A stretch of 64,000 bases of DNA from Eonycteris spelaea (GCA_003508835.1 PUFA01000545.1:147035-211034), one strand, 5' to 3'. Shown: positions 1-10,850, numbered from the stretch's first letter. Made by a program: numbers and translations. Notes: generated by a model not told the origin, from the sequence alone.

Positions 1-2015
1 GACACTATACAGTTAAGATGAATGAGCTTAGAACTATGTAATAACAGGGACAGGTCATAAAGTTGAGTGAAAAAAGCAAGCTGCAGAGTGACCTATATAG
101 TCTGTGACAACAATCTATTTAAATTAAACACACCCACAAAACTATATCTTATATTATTCATGAATAGATATAGATACATATAAAAATAGTGTAAAATGGA
201 CCCCCAGGAAGGTAGAGGAGAAGATAGATTGAGAAAGAATAAAGAGGACTACAGGCTTGCTTGCTAACATTTTTTTTCTTGTATTAAAAAAAGATACTTG
301 AAGTATCTTTTATACTAATTATGGTGCTATCAATTCTGGATGGTGAGTGTTTGCTAGATTATTCTTTGTGTTTCTCTGCAGTTTTACAAAGTAGTCAAAA
401 ATGGCTTTCAGTGGACTTTTCCAAACACAAAATAGAAAGCCACTCCGCTGTAATCTCTCTTTTTGGAAGCAGTGCATCCCCAGTAATGAGAGTCTACCTC
501 ACAGGTATTGTTGTTAGGGGCCATTTACACAACACATTCCTTGGTCAGGAAGCAAAGGAATTTTACTCCTTGCCGATGAGGATACAAAAAAAAAAGGGCT
601 TGGAAACCAGGAAAAATATTTTTTTCTGCCATAGAGTGGGGAGAGAGAGAAGGAGAGGATAGTAGGGTTTGAATAAAAGGAAAGTGAACAGAGCTAGGCC
701 AAAATGAAAGTATTGTATCTTTTGAAAAATGAGAGCATCCCCAGTTCTTTGGATTTCAAGCCTCCAATGAAGAGGTGCTTTTCCTGCTCCTTCAGTTTGG
801 CAGCAAACCAGAGTCCTCTGGTGTGATAAATAAGATAAGTGGGTGTTAAGGTGCAATCACTTAAGGGGTTCTAGGATAGCTCCTTGCTCCCAAGTAAACC
901 CTATTGATAAAAAAAAATTCTCCTTCAAGCTGTAGGAAAATCTTGACTTCTTTTTGTTAATGTACCTTAACTGTAGCAACTGAAACAGTTATTTCAGTTA
1001 ACGAGCTACCTTTTAAAGATGCAGATAACTAAAGCTGGCATTAACCAACAGGCCATTTGCCTCAGTTCCACTGCCTGCACACTTACTTGTTCCTCCCTCC
1101 TCTCTCCAATGGCCAGCCAACTTGGAAGGGAACCTTAGAAGGGGAAGGAGAGACAGAGGAAATGGAAATGCTTGACTGGAGGAGCAGTCTGCAGCAAGCT
1201 GGAACAAGCTAGAAGATGGGGTTTGAAATGCCAAAAGAAACACCATTCATTTGCATTGCCTCACCCTTATTCCCTATATCCCACTTGGCTTCTTCCAGGG
1301 CATTAATTCATTACCCATTTACCGAACATCTGCAATGTGCCAGACACTATGCTAGCACTCAGCATAGATTATAAGAGAGTTCAATTGCCCTGCTTAAGAA
1401 ATGACTGATAAGGGCAACAGGAGAGGAAATAGGCCCTTGGTTGAGTGAGTGACTTGATGAACTAGGAAGAGGAACCCTGTCTTATATCATATTGCCTTAT
1501 ATAGTTGGGACTCACTATCAAATATACAAAATTTAAAAGAACCAAAGGAAGTCCCTTCTTCTCAGACTCGCACTATTTGATACAGAGATAATGACCACCA
1601 ATAGTTACTTAGAATCACAGAGTCAAGGCAGGCAACTCTGGTTGGTCATCAATGACATCAACCTGGTCCCCACATCTTAAACTCTTGTCTGATTGGCCAG
1701 GGCAGCAGTGTTCTCCTTTCTGCTCTTTCCCCCACCCCCACACACATGCACAGTAGCTTTTCCCAGTGAGACTGGTTAAGCTGGTAAATAGCGGTAACCC
1801 CTTCTTTTTGGCCATACAAATATTACACCCTAGATATATGTAGTTAGAACTGCCAACGCTTCAATCTAATATAGGTTAGCAGCCAAACACAAGCTCATGA
1901 ACTGGTTATACAATAAAACGTCAGTGTTGGTTATGAACAACTTTAGAACTGCAGGGACCAAGACCAATGTTTATACAGCTAGACAAGCAATTGTGGAGTA
2001 AAGCTAGGTGAGAGT

Positions 2016-2245
2016 CTATTTTATTTTATTATTATTATTCTATGCCAATGGCACCTGAACTTCCTAGGTGGTCTCCCATCCAAGTACTAACTAGGCCCAA
2101 CCCTGCTTAACTCCCAAGATCAGACATCGGGCTTGTTCAGGGTGGCATGGCCGTAGACCATGGACCATAGCTCCACTGGGGCATGAACCCAGGACCTTCT
2201 GCGTGTAAAGCAGATGTGCTAACTGCTACACTATAGAACCACGAT
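2016..2245 (-). mobile_element. Chimeric SINE: tRNA-Val(TAC) joined to 5S rRNA, with A-rich tail
   Basis: Read on the minus strand, 2240-2168 is a nearly intact tRNA-Val: it starts GGTTCTATAGTGTAG, has anticodon TAC (plus-strand GTA at 2205-2207) and a T-arm GGTCCTGGGTTCATGCCCC. After a 9-bp linker a 5S rRNA copy begins at 2158 (GTCTACGGCCATGCCACC) and runs about 118 nt, through the internal-promoter region (TTAAGCAGGGTTGGGCCTAG), to about 2041. A tail of AATAAT and AAAAT units follows to 2016. A 7-bp duplication, TGAGAGT, flanks the element at 2009-2015 and 2246-2252, showing retroposition as one unit. Pol III promoters of both types are therefore present. Chimeric tRNA/5S SINEs fit the MEG families of fruit bats, as far as I recall. 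Confidence 0.9.
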
Positions 2246-2371
2246 TGAGAGTATACTTTTTTGATGTATTTGAAATCCATCCATTGTATTAGGTATTAGT
2301 TAATTACAAGGACCTAGCTCCTAATACTCTCCTGACTGTAAACCCAAGTAAGCAGACATTTCAGCATCATA

Positions 2372-2500
2372 ATGGTGAGCATAGCTCTGAACTATGGAGC
2401 CAGAAGATGTGGTTTCAAGCTCCAACTCTGCCATTAATTGTGTTTGTGGACAAGTCATTTAACCACTCCATTCCCCGAACATTCGAGATCTTTAAAATTT
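2372..2500 (+). repeat. MIR SINE fragment
   Basis: Core MIR signature in the sense direction: a start like 'gctctgaactatggagccag', then 'aactctgccattaattgtg', then 'caagtcatttaacc'. Old and diverged. Confidence 0.75.
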
Positions 2501-2784
2501 GTTCAAACCTATGATCACAGGCTGTACCATTACCCCCAGCCAACTATTTTGCAAATTCATAGTCAGGAAAGAGTAGAGATGAATCAGTGTAATGATGGAC
2601 CAAAGGCATTGTCTTTATGTAGAAAGGATGCCAACATGATTAATCAACCACTTTGCCTTTTGTCTGTGCCTAGCCATTCACTGAAATGCTTCATTTTTGT
2701 TTCCAGAAAGAAAATGATCTTGCAGGGAAAAAAAAAAAAAAAACTATTAGCAAACCTAGCCCTGGTAACTACCTATTCTTCTTC

Positions 2785-3485
2785 TCCCATGCAGAAAACC
2801 TCCAATCCCATTGTCACCAGCCTATTTCAGGTGCCCTCAGCTGTCATGTGGACTAGTGCAACAGGTTCCTAAGTGGTCCTGCCCTGACCCTCTGCCCATC
2901 TTCCTCTTCTCTTGTCATCCTACCCTGCTTCCAGGTGACAATAATTACTGTTGAAATGCTTTAATCACAGCACTCCCCTCCACCCCCACCCCCCCCCGCC
3001 AAAATCTCCCACAGCTACTTTTGCATACCAAGTAAGGTCCAAACTCCTTAACTTGGCCCTCTAAGGTCTGATTCCAACCTGCTTTTCTGGCTGTATTTCT
3101 CATTACTGATGTGGACACACCTTATGCTCCAGTCAGGCTGCATGCCTTCCCACCCCTGTGTTTTTGTTCATGACATTACCTGCAATATCTTTCTCCCATC
3201 TTTACCCAGCAGACTCCTACTCATTCTCCTAAGACCAAACTCAGATGCCTTTTTTTTTCCTGTGTGAAGTCTTTACATCTCTTCCTCCTCATCCCCTATT
3301 AAAAGTGTTTATTTCTATAGTGCTTCAGTCACGGCAATCATATGCTATGGATGGACACACTAGTTTTATTCTTCTATTACTCTGTAAGATGTGGGGCACA
3401 AGGACCATGCCCCTTTTATCCTTGCCTCATCCCTAGCATCATGCACACAGTGGGTACTTAATGAAACCTTACTAAATTAATGTCA
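2785..3485 (+). repeat. L2 LINE, 3' half
   Basis: Sense L2 sequence. It carries the stretches equivalent to 'aaggtccaaactccttaac', 'ctccagtcaggctgc' and 'ctcctactcattctcctaagac', ending with the typical tail 'gtgggtacttaatgaa'. No open frame remains. An A17 run lies just before it at 2729-2745. Confidence 0.8.
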
Positions 3486-3499
3486 AATGAAGGCAGAGA

Positions 3500-3685
3500 G
3501 AAAGGCAACATGATGTAATAAAGTATGGAATTTGAAGTCAGAAGGCCAGGTAGTGGAGTTCAGCTCTGTCGTTGAATGGTATGGCCAGTCTGAGTCAAAT
3601 GCTGCATATATAAAATGGGCTTATTTCCTACACTATGGGCCTTACAGGGCAGGAGGCAGGAGTTGTAAAAATTCAATGATGCACA
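3500..3685 (+). repeat. MIR SINE fragment
   Basis: Sense MIR: 'gaatttgaagtcagaaggcc', a degraded core, 'gcatatataaaatgggc' and a tail ending 'aaaattcaatgatgc'. A short CA repeat follows to about 3700. Confidence 0.65.
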
Positions 3686-3719
3686 CACACACACACACGT
3701 GCAAAAACACACAATAACT

Positions 3720-3855
3720 ATTTAGAGGTGACAGATGTGTTAATTAGCTTGATTGTGGTGATCACTTCACAATGTATACATGTACCAAAACATCAAGTTG
3801 TACATCTTAAATATATATAATTTTTGTCAATGATATATCAATAAAGCTGTTAAAT
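3720..3855 (+). repeat. L1 3' end fragment
   Basis: Terminal L1-type sequence: 'gattgtggtgatcacttcac', 'atgtataca', 'catcaagttgtacatctta', ending in 'tcaataaagctg'. It is a severely 5'-truncated old L1. Confidence 0.7.
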
Positions 3856-4552
3856 CCAATGATGTATATATATTAGGTGGTTGGCAAAAAAGTCACAACA
3901 CTTAAACCAGGCTTCAAAGTTCTGCCTTCCTCCCCTGCGTACACATTCCAAAGGGAGATCTTCATACCACTTTGTAGAGAAAAGAGTGAAGTGGGGAGAA
4001 GTTGAGTCATTAAAACTCAGAGAACTGTTTACAGACTGCAGGCAAGAAGTTGCTGAGGGCAAGGGGTGCTGCGGGGGGGGGGGGGTGTGGTGGGAGGGGA
4101 AGAGATCCTTGACAGAAATGCCTGGTGATCTCACTACCTTCCCTCCCAGAGGAACACAAGGTTAATCTTCTCTGAGGCAAAAGTGAAATGAGCATTGGTC
4201 TGGAAGACTCAAGTGGTAAGGATGATTCCCTGCTTTTCAGCTGCCAGGTGTAGCCTTCCAGAGAGCCAAAGGCAAAACCCTTTGACTATTAGCCTGCAAG
4301 GTTGAACAATGTGGTTAAGACTGGGCTGTTTGTCTAATTCAGAGCCAAAGCCAGTTTTCAGAGCTGGTACTGTGCCCCCCAATTAGGAAACACAGGGACC
4401 ATCCCCCCAAACATAGAAACATCTCCTTTTCCTGAAAATCCATCACTACCATTTCATTCTGTTTTAGGCTTTATTTCCAGCTAAAATGTAAATATCTGTG
4501 AGCTTTGAGGAAGCTCGAAGACTCACTTGACATTATCCTTCCCTAAGAAGCA

Positions 4553-4602
4553 GCTGTTGTGAGAGGTGAGAAAAGCCGCTGTTGTGAGAGGTGAGAAAAG
4601 CC
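4553..4602 (+). repeat. Perfect 25-bp tandem duplication
   Basis: Two identical 25-bp units, 4553-4577 and 4578-4602, each beginning GCTGTTGTGAGAGG and ending GAAAAGCC. They lie about 0.9 kb downstream of the SLC25A43 start, inside intron 1. The perfect match implies recent origin or polymorphism. Confidence 0.9.
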
Positions 4603-4729
4603 CAAAGAATGAGGCCAGAGGGCAACAACGTAGGCTGAGGAAACTGTACGGCATGGGGCTGGGGTGGGAGTGGGGTGGGGGTGGGAATCTGCAGTCTCTG
4701 TTGGACCCTAAAAGCAAGCTTCATTTAGG

Positions 4730-4749
4730 TGTGTGTGTGTGTGTGTGCA
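4730..4749 (+). repeat. GT microsatellite
   Basis: About nine GT units. Nothing else remarkable. Confidence 0.85.
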
Positions 4750-5159
4750 GAAACCTGTGGCCTTTTGTGGCAGTGAGTTGTACCCCGTGCCCCTGGCAAA
4801 CACTTTATTCTGGAGGGGCTGTGTTCACATAGACATACTTCATACACACGTCTTCAAAGGGGATCTCTCTCCTAGGTCAGTCAAGGCAGTTTCTGAGTTG
4901 GTGGGCAGTGGGAATGGTTAGGAGCCATCTCTCTGGAGGTCTCTTCATTCCTTCCCCCCAAATCTCCTTTTGCCCCATTTTACCTCCTCACCCGCAGGCC
5001 TGTTCAACCTGGTGAACCTCTCTGGGCCAGAGCTGAACTCACAAAACCGCACCTGGAAAAGCAGGAATCCCAAGATCATGTGACAAACTTGGGGAATGCG
5101 CGTTTGCGGCTGTAGATGTCTCTTTTTGGCCAAACTGTCAGGGCTTCCAAGTGATTAGG

Positions 5160-5640
5160 AAGGGGCTGGGGCTCCATGGCAGTCCCGGCTCCCCGCCCGC
5201 CCGCCCGCCCGCCGGCGCGGCCCAGCCCTTACTTGCGGTAGGCGGCGAGCTGCATGGCGCTGTAAGGGAAGAGGCGCAGGCAGGCCACCGCGTTCCCCTT
5301 CCACAGGGCCCGGGGCCCTTCGGTCCGCCACAATCCAAAGCCCGTGGCCCACGGTCCCCGGCCGCGGGTCCGCACCACGCCGACCTGGGCCAGCACGGTG
5401 ACGAGCTCCAGAGGCGCGGTGAAGCTCAGGCTGAGCACCCCCGCCAGCCCCGCGCACAGCAGTCGCTGGCTGCTGGTCAGTCTGCCATCCCCGCCGCCAC
5501 GTCGCCATCGCGTCCTACGAACCGAGCCCCGGCCCGGGACTCCGCGAAGCTCGGGCCCAGGGCTCCAGGGAGAGGGGGCGGCCAGGTCTGCCCGGAGCCG
5601 GGAAGACGCGTAGCCAAGCCAGGTCCCGCCCTGGAGGCCT
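5160..5640 (-). promoter_or_regulatory. CpG island over SLC25A43 promoter and exon 1
   Basis: This is the only strongly GC-rich, CpG-dense stretch in the window outside the L1 5' UTRs. It covers exon 1, the donor site, about 130 bp upstream of the ATG and the start of intron 1, including a CCCG-type tract at 5194-5213. CpG islands of this form mark promoters of widely expressed genes. I saw no convincing TATA box, so dispersed initiation is likely. Transcription would run leftwards, from about 5510-5640. Confidence 0.8.
5233..5508 (-). CDS. SLC25A43: SLC25A43 exon 1 (mitochondrial carrier), frame broken by one extra G
   Basis: First coding exon of SLC25A43, a member of the mitochondrial carrier family (inner-membrane transporters with six helices in three repeats); its substrate is not established. 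The minus strand opens with MATWRR at 5508, and after a one-base shift it reads LTSSQRLLCAGLAGVLSLSF, then the first helix with the carrier signature start P-L-E, then GNAVACLRLFPYSAMQLAAY. This matches the known start of the protein at almost every position. The exon ends in a good donor, AA|GTAAGG, with the intron beginning at 5232, splitting the codon after YR as expected. A run of four C on the plus strand (5489-5492) has one base too many. Removing it restores MATWRRDGRLT and the downstream frame; as written the protein shifts at codon 7. I see no in-frame ATG nearby to rescue it. The later exons should lie left of this window. Identity is near certain; functional state is not. Confidence 0.93.
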
Positions 5641-6019
5641 CAGGGTTGGGTGTGGTGGGGCGGAGGAAGGCTGCCTGGGTCGGAAGCCTGGCGGATTTAA
5701 CTTCTGCTCTAGAGTTTGCCAGTTTCTGTTTTGCAGTTGAGAAGTGTCGCTGTGTTCGCTCTAGGCCCAGTCAGCTAGACTTCTTGTTTCCTAAGTATTC
5801 AGAGCTCTCTCTGCTTCTCTTGTTTATCCCGTGGGACTTCAGAACAGGTCACCCCAAGATGTGTCTCCATGGTATGTAGATTATTTTGCGCTAAAGGCAA
5901 CCAACAGAGACCCTGCAGGCTTTTGCCTCTCCCTCTAAGAATTTTAGGGGCCTTGCCCACAATAAGAGTTATAACCACATATTACTTTTTTGACTTATCT
6001 ATAGGGCAGGACAACTTCT

Positions 6020-6650
6020 AATTATTGAACATCTCTCTTAAAGGTCTTGCTGATGCGGGACAGGGCAAATTTCCCCAAGTGACGGACGGAGAGACCAAGT
6101 TTTGTACAGAGAGAAGAAGAGGGTTTTTTGGCAGATAGTGTAGAAAGAATTCAACACACACGCCAAAGTTAGAGTCAAAAGGAAAGTTTATTACAAAAGG
6201 GGTAACACTCCACAGAGTGTGGTTTCCTCTCAAAGGCATAGAATGAGAGGGACCAAGAGAGATATGGAAAGACAGTGAATAAGGGGCTGATTGGTCAGGG
6301 AATTCAGTTTATATATCATCCTTTAGTTCCTCTGAGTTAAAGTTTAAAAGACTTTGTTAACCCATTTCCTTTGATATGAACCTACAGTGAGGAAGGGGAA
6401 TAGTATGCAGGGTGAAAAGGTAAGAATATGTAGAGTGAAAGTCCTGCTGGCAGTTCCTAGGCTTTAATCCATAGGTTCCCCATGGTTTTAGCCATAGGGA
6501 ATGACTCTTGATTCCTGTTTCCCCTTCACAGGTGTGGGGAATGGGTTAGGGATCCCAGCAGAAATCTTTCCTTGTTTCTGAAGGTGTCCCTTTGGCCTGG
6601 CTGCAGGACTGATCAGCATGGGCAGTCTCTGATTGTGGCTTGATTAACAT
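6020..6650 (-). mobile_element. Probable antisense LTR
   Basis: On the plus strand a segment like 'gtagaaagaattcaacacac' is followed by 'aggaaagtttattacaaaag', which is how an antisense LTR R-U5 boundary with a reversed polyadenylation signal usually looks. The segment fades by about 6650. Family not assigned, and no coding sequence. Confidence 0.45.
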
Positions 6651-6664
6651 TTTAATTTTCTTGC

Positions 6665-6955
6665 CTCCTCCCTACGTTATTGTGAATTACCTTCCTCTCC
6701 TCTGATGAAGCCCCAAGGTGCCTTTACACCATTCTTAGCTCAGAATGTCATATATACCTTATTTTAACTTTCTGTCTTTGAACCGCTCATGTATGTATGT
6801 GGAGGTTTCTGACTCTCTCATGTACCAGTGGTTTTCATACATATGTATATAATTAAATTTCATTATTTTCTTTTGTTAATCTGTCTATGTCAATTTAATT
6901 ATTAGTCCAGCCAAAAGAACCTTGAAGGTTAGAGAAAATTTCTTACTTCTCCATA
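6665..6955 (+). mobile_element. LTR 3' half, same family as those at 14.9 and 15.8 kb
   Basis: It ends with 'ttgttaatctgtctatgtca' and 'attattagtccagccaaaag', the same terminal motif seen in the LTRs at 14859-15413 and, reversed, at 15777-16347. It is a solo LTR piece with no internal region attached. Confidence 0.6.
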
Positions 6956-7103
6956 ACCCCAGTACGCCCCTCCCACATTCCACCTCATCACCTTTCTCCC
7001 CTGGCTTCTGTTCTCTTTCCTCCCACCTCTTTTTTTGTCTACCCTCAAAGACTTGCAGATTTCCCAGTGCAGAAGGAAAGAACTCTGTAACACACACACA
7101 GCT

Positions 7104-7560
7104 GCTACCTATTAGACACTTGTCAAGTATCGGGCTTTACATACATGATCTCATTTAATCCTCATAACAGCCCTTAATAGGCAGGTCCTCATTTATTTTC
7201 CTCATTTAGAAAGGCTGTAGGTATGGTGGTTAGAGCCTGGACTCTGGAACATGCATTAGAATCTGCTCTGCAGCTTACTGGCTGTGTGCCCTTGGGGAAG
7301 TCACTCAACCTCTCTGGGCCTCGGTTGCTTGATCTATAGTTTCTTCCTCTAGGGGGTGTTGTAGGGATCAAATGAATGATGTCTGATACAGGTAAACACT
7401 ATATATGTGTTAGCTGTGATTAAATATTATTTTACAGAGGGAGAAACCAAGACAGACTGACTTGCTCAAGGTCACACAGCTACCACCAGGCAGCCAGGAT
7501 TTAAATCTAGGTCAGTTTTATGCCAACACTGTCTAACAGCTACACTACACATCCACTGTG
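7104..7560 (-). repeat. Antisense MIR split by another MIR
   Basis: Two antisense MIR pieces, 7104-7205 ('atgatctcatttaatcctca') and 7430-7560 ('gctcaaggtcacacagctac'), are in the correct order and flank a sense MIR. The antisense copy is therefore the older, interrupted one. Confidence 0.75.
7206..7429 (+). repeat. Sense MIR inside an antisense MIR
   Basis: Nearly complete MIR: 'ggtggttagagcctggactc', 'gcttactggctgtgtgccct', 'cactcaacctctctgggcct' and a degraded 3' part. It sits exactly between the two antisense MIR halves. Confidence 0.85.
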
Positions 7561-8299
7561 CCTAGAGTGTAACTCAAGTAAGGTCTATTTCAGTCGTTCT
7601 CTTAGCTAAGAGGACAAAAGAGGCGAAGAAGTGAGGTGGCCAGTATCCAAGAAGGATTTTGAAAAAAAATTTTAAAATTCCAAAATTATCTCTGTTTCTT
7701 TAAAAGCCATATCAATAATAAAAATGAAAAGGAAAGGGGGCAGGTGGCAGTGTGTTAGTATAAGACCTCCCAGGCACATAGTTATTTTTAGGCTTGTATG
7801 GTTATGTTCTACATTTAATAACACTCGTGATGATAAAGGACTCTTTTCTAAAAGTTATTGTAGGATTTAAATTGAGAGGATTTGTTCTAGTTACAGAAGT
7901 CTTGCTCTCCTCTCAACGATTGGGGTATTGATATAAGACATGTCCAAACCCGTACAAAATTTTTATGAGTTTATTTGAGCCAAACAGAGGATACTACCTG
8001 GAAGTAAGATAACAGACTGAGATAAATGCTTCAGAGAATAACAGTAAATTCATAATTTTAGTAGCTTTATCCTTTTCTTCCTTTTGAATAGTGTTAACAA
8101 CTGATTGGCCGGAGTTGCTAGTTTATCAGCATGTGTGGTTGGCCAGTTTAATTTGTGTTCTTTAATCAGAGTTACAATTTAATCCTTCCAGAAATGCTGA
8201 ATTGAGTATTGAATCATTTTGGCGATCCTTAAAACTGTCTGGAGATAATCCTGAATATTGTTTGAAAGATTTTTCAAAACATTCAAAGAAAGCAAGTAT

Positions 8300-8790
8300 A
8301 ATTTCATCAGGTTTTTGTCTACATTGCTGGATTTTTGTCTAGTCTATTTTCCAGGGAAAAATCTCAGGAATGGCTTGGTGAAGCTAGTGGCCTAATTCCC
8401 TGCATTTTTCTTGGTCCATTTCTATTCAGTTAAAAAAAAATCCTTTATGGGATTTTCCAGCAGATCTTACTTAACCATTCTGCTGCTTTGCTCTCAGAAA
8501 CCAATAGGTGTACTAGTTGGAACAGGTCAGAATAAACAGGATCATATATTCTAACATTTAAATCAAATTCCTTTGCCAAACCAACATGGCCTTGGAAGGG
8601 ATCAGGAAACTCTAGTTAGATTTCTTAACTCTGCTTCAGTCCAAGCTAAATAAATTATCGCTGGTTCCCCTTGTCCTGATATTGGCTTTTCTCAAAAAGG
8701 AGCTGCCAAAATTTCTGGTTCTTCTAGTCTATCCTAGTCTGGCTTTCTGGTTTTAGTTTCCCCTAAGTCAGTAGGTGGTGGTGGTGGTGG
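8300..8790 (-). pseudogene. Decayed retroviral gag (capsid-like) fragment
   Basis: In shifting minus-strand frames the translation resembles the capsid part of class I retroviral Gag, with short matches of the type 'WTEAEL', 'FPDPFQ' and 'LVSESKAAEWL'. Stops and frameshifts break it throughout, so no protein is made. A GGT trinucleotide run (8774-8793) and a purine-rich stretch after it sit at its upstream edge. Family assignment below class I is uncertain. Confidence 0.55.
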
Positions 8791-8899
8791 TGGAGAGGAA
8801 AGAAGAGGAGGAGGAGAAAGGCAGGGCAAGTCAGGAAAAGGAGCTCAGAAAGTAGTGGGGTGGTTGGAGAAAGGGGGAAGAGGGATGTTGGCATTGAGC

Positions 8900-9045
8900 C
8901 TTTAGTTCAGTGACAGTCTCTAAAGTTCCTTATTGACTTTCTGAAGAGAAGAGATTTTATCTGAGGTGTTCAGACAGTTTCTAAAATTTTCTTATTAACT
9001 TCCCGAGAAGAAAAAGTTTATCCATGCTCCTTTTAGAGGCTTCTA
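8900..9045 (-). repeat. Short diverged tandem repeat in the ERV internal region
   Basis: Two imperfect units of about 65 bp each start with a 'cagacagtttctaaaatttt'-like phrase and continue with 'ttattgactttctgaagaga' or 'ttattaacttcccgagaaga'. The two are side by side in the internal sequence of the antisense retroviral remnant. Confidence 0.6.
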
Positions 9046-9114
9046 TTTGTCAATCAAGGTAAGCATCCTATTTGTTTCAGTTCAATTTTATAGCCTGCTT
9101 TTCCAATTGAACGA

Positions 9115-9156
9115 GCACACACATACACACATGCATGCACACACACACACATACAA
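9115..9156 (+). repeat. CA-rich microsatellite
   Basis: Interrupted CA repeat, 'cacacacatacacacatgca' followed by more CA units. Confidence 0.8.
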
Positions 9157-10589
9157 TAATTTAGAGGTATCCAAAAGAGCCCCATTTTGGCCACTTTAAG
9201 CTGATATAAGTTTTAGTTTCATCTCCCCATTTCTGTAGATACTTGCAAGTTGAGGCTCCATACATGTTGTACATAAAACTTGCAAACTAAAGGGAGACTG
9301 ACTGTTGTCAGGCTTGTTGGCCTTGGAGACATGATTTACCATGTTAATTTAATTTTTTTTTTCTTTTGAGCCAGTTTTTAAAAAGCCAAAATTAAAATCA
9401 ACCACACAAGAACAGCTAATATGAAGTCAGGAACCACTTCCTAAAGCAGATAGGTTCAAGATTCCAAGAAAAAACTCACCCGAGTTCACTTGATGGAAAT
9501 TGGGGAGCTGATGAGGCACAGTGGGCCCCTGCTGGTACCGAGCACCTGGTCAGGAATGTGGTCCTGGGTGGGCTTCTTCAGAATCCTGCCGTACCACACC
9601 AAGTAAATGTCCATGTAAGAAACTCCAAAACCTGTATATAAGAGTTTATTTGAGCCAAACTGAGGACATATGCTGGGGAACAAGATCTCACATGCTCCTG
9701 AGAATGACAATTTTCAGTATCTTTTATGCATTTGAAATTGAGGAGGGAATATAAGGAAGATTACATGAAGGTGGGAGAAAGCAAGGCAAGGATCAGATTA
9801 TAGGATAGTTAAAATTATGTGCTCTCTTGAGGATGGTCAGATTTTAGGAGAGGTTTGAAAGGGGGCATTTCAAAGGTATGTTAACTTAGATGCACAGAAA
9901 CAGTGGACAGGGCTTGCTTAAAGTAAAGATAAGCCTTTTACTAGAGAATTTATATGCCCGAGGTGTGACTACCCACTATGATCTGCCCAGTTAGGAATTT
10001 ATGATCAGATCACCCTGTGAGGTTACTTTCCATATAATCCCTTTTTCCTCTACAATCTCAAAAAAAAAAAAAAAATCAATCACCAAGGGTGTTCTACATT
10101 CGTATTGTGACTTGTAGATCCAAGCTAACTTTACTGCCTCTTATTCCCACTTGTTGAAAAGTCTGAAGAACATAGTAGGTAAAAGACCTCCAACTTTGAA
10201 AAATTCACATGATGTGAAACCAGGGTGTTATGTTAAAAACAAATGTATGACAACTAAAACAAAAAAGGAAAGAGATAGTAAGAAAAATTCTTAGAAGTAG
10301 TATTGTAACATAAGGAAGAAGGTGACTGGCTGATTCAAGCCAGTAGACAGCCTTCTGTCACCATGGTCAGGACTTGGGAGATGCTAATTGTTTTTAATTC
10401 CCTAACTCTCATTTCTTAGTTTCTATTCTAAGTGAAATCTTCTCTCAGAACATTACCTTAGTTTAACTTGCTGATGTTTCTCAAATTATAGTTGATCTTG
10501 CTATATTTATACCAACGTTGGTTGATTCCTGCTTTCTTAATTTGTTTTTTTATTCTTTAACCTTCTGGAGTTTTTCATTTACAGCAGTA

Positions 10590-10850
10590 GTATATGCCCG
10601 TTGTGCCAAGATAAACAGTGCAGACATGTATTAAAGAAAGTTAAGTCCCCCTTGCTCATGCTCTGAGGTAACCAACATTAAGAACTTGGTGTGTGTGTAC
10701 AAACTTCCTCAAAATTTTTTTTTCATGTTCAGATAAATATTCACTCATATGGATTTTTTTCCTGTTCTTTCTTCCTCCCTTCTTTCCTGTCTGCATACCT
10801 TTTTTTAAAACAAAAATGGAAGGCAATCCAAAAAAATGATAATCAGTTTT
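10590..10850 (-). repeat. Old antisense L1 3' region, probable
   Basis: Antisense L1-like wording such as 'ctctgaggtaaccaacatta' and 'cagataaatattcactcata' resembles the other L1 tails near 29.8 and 53.4 kb. Strongly diverged. Confidence 0.4.

Larger units (their letters stand above)
1..5232 (-). other. SLC25A43: SLC25A43 intron 1 (partial)
   Basis: By the position of the exon 1 donor, everything left of 5232 is the 5' part of intron 1 of SLC25A43. No sequence matching the next exon (expected to continue FVVLF) was seen on the minus strand, so exon 2 lies outside the window. Positions 1-2000 and 4170-4550 hold no gene or repeat I can name. Positions 1290-1390 resemble the widespread ancient-repeat motif of the type 'tgtgccagacactatgct'. 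Confidence 0.75.
7925..10060 (-). mobile_element. Endogenous retrovirus remnant (class I-like), antisense
   Basis: Two related LTR pieces lie in the same antisense orientation. One is near 7950-8170, the other at about 9620-10060. Both contain 'gagtttatttgagccaaac' or a one-base variant on the plus strand, the reversed R region. Between them is about 1.4 kb of internal sequence with a gag-like decayed reading frame and no pol or env that I recognise. The element is an internally deleted, inactive provirus. A possible primer-binding site just left of the right-hand LTR could not be matched to a tRNA. Confidence 0.65.

Noticed and set aside
2041..2158. Functional 5S rRNA gene
   Set aside because: Altered internal promoter bases and its place inside a retroposed unit exclude a working 5S gene.
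2168..2240. Functional tRNA-Val gene
   Set aside because: Several stem and loop changes, fusion to 5S rRNA, an A-rich tail and target-site duplications show it is part of a SINE.
3870..3895. Possible mariner/MADE1 terminal repeat ('attaggtggttggcaaaaaa')
   Set aside because: Only about 20 bp is similar and no partner end was found.
5155..5508. 117-codon minus-strand frame starting at the SLC25A43 ATG
   Set aside because: After codon 7 it is the shifted frame; it reads through the splice donor and has no similarity to known proteins.
5151..5879. 242-codon plus-strand frame over the CpG island
   Set aside because: It is the opposite strand of SLC25A43 exon 1; its length comes from high GC.
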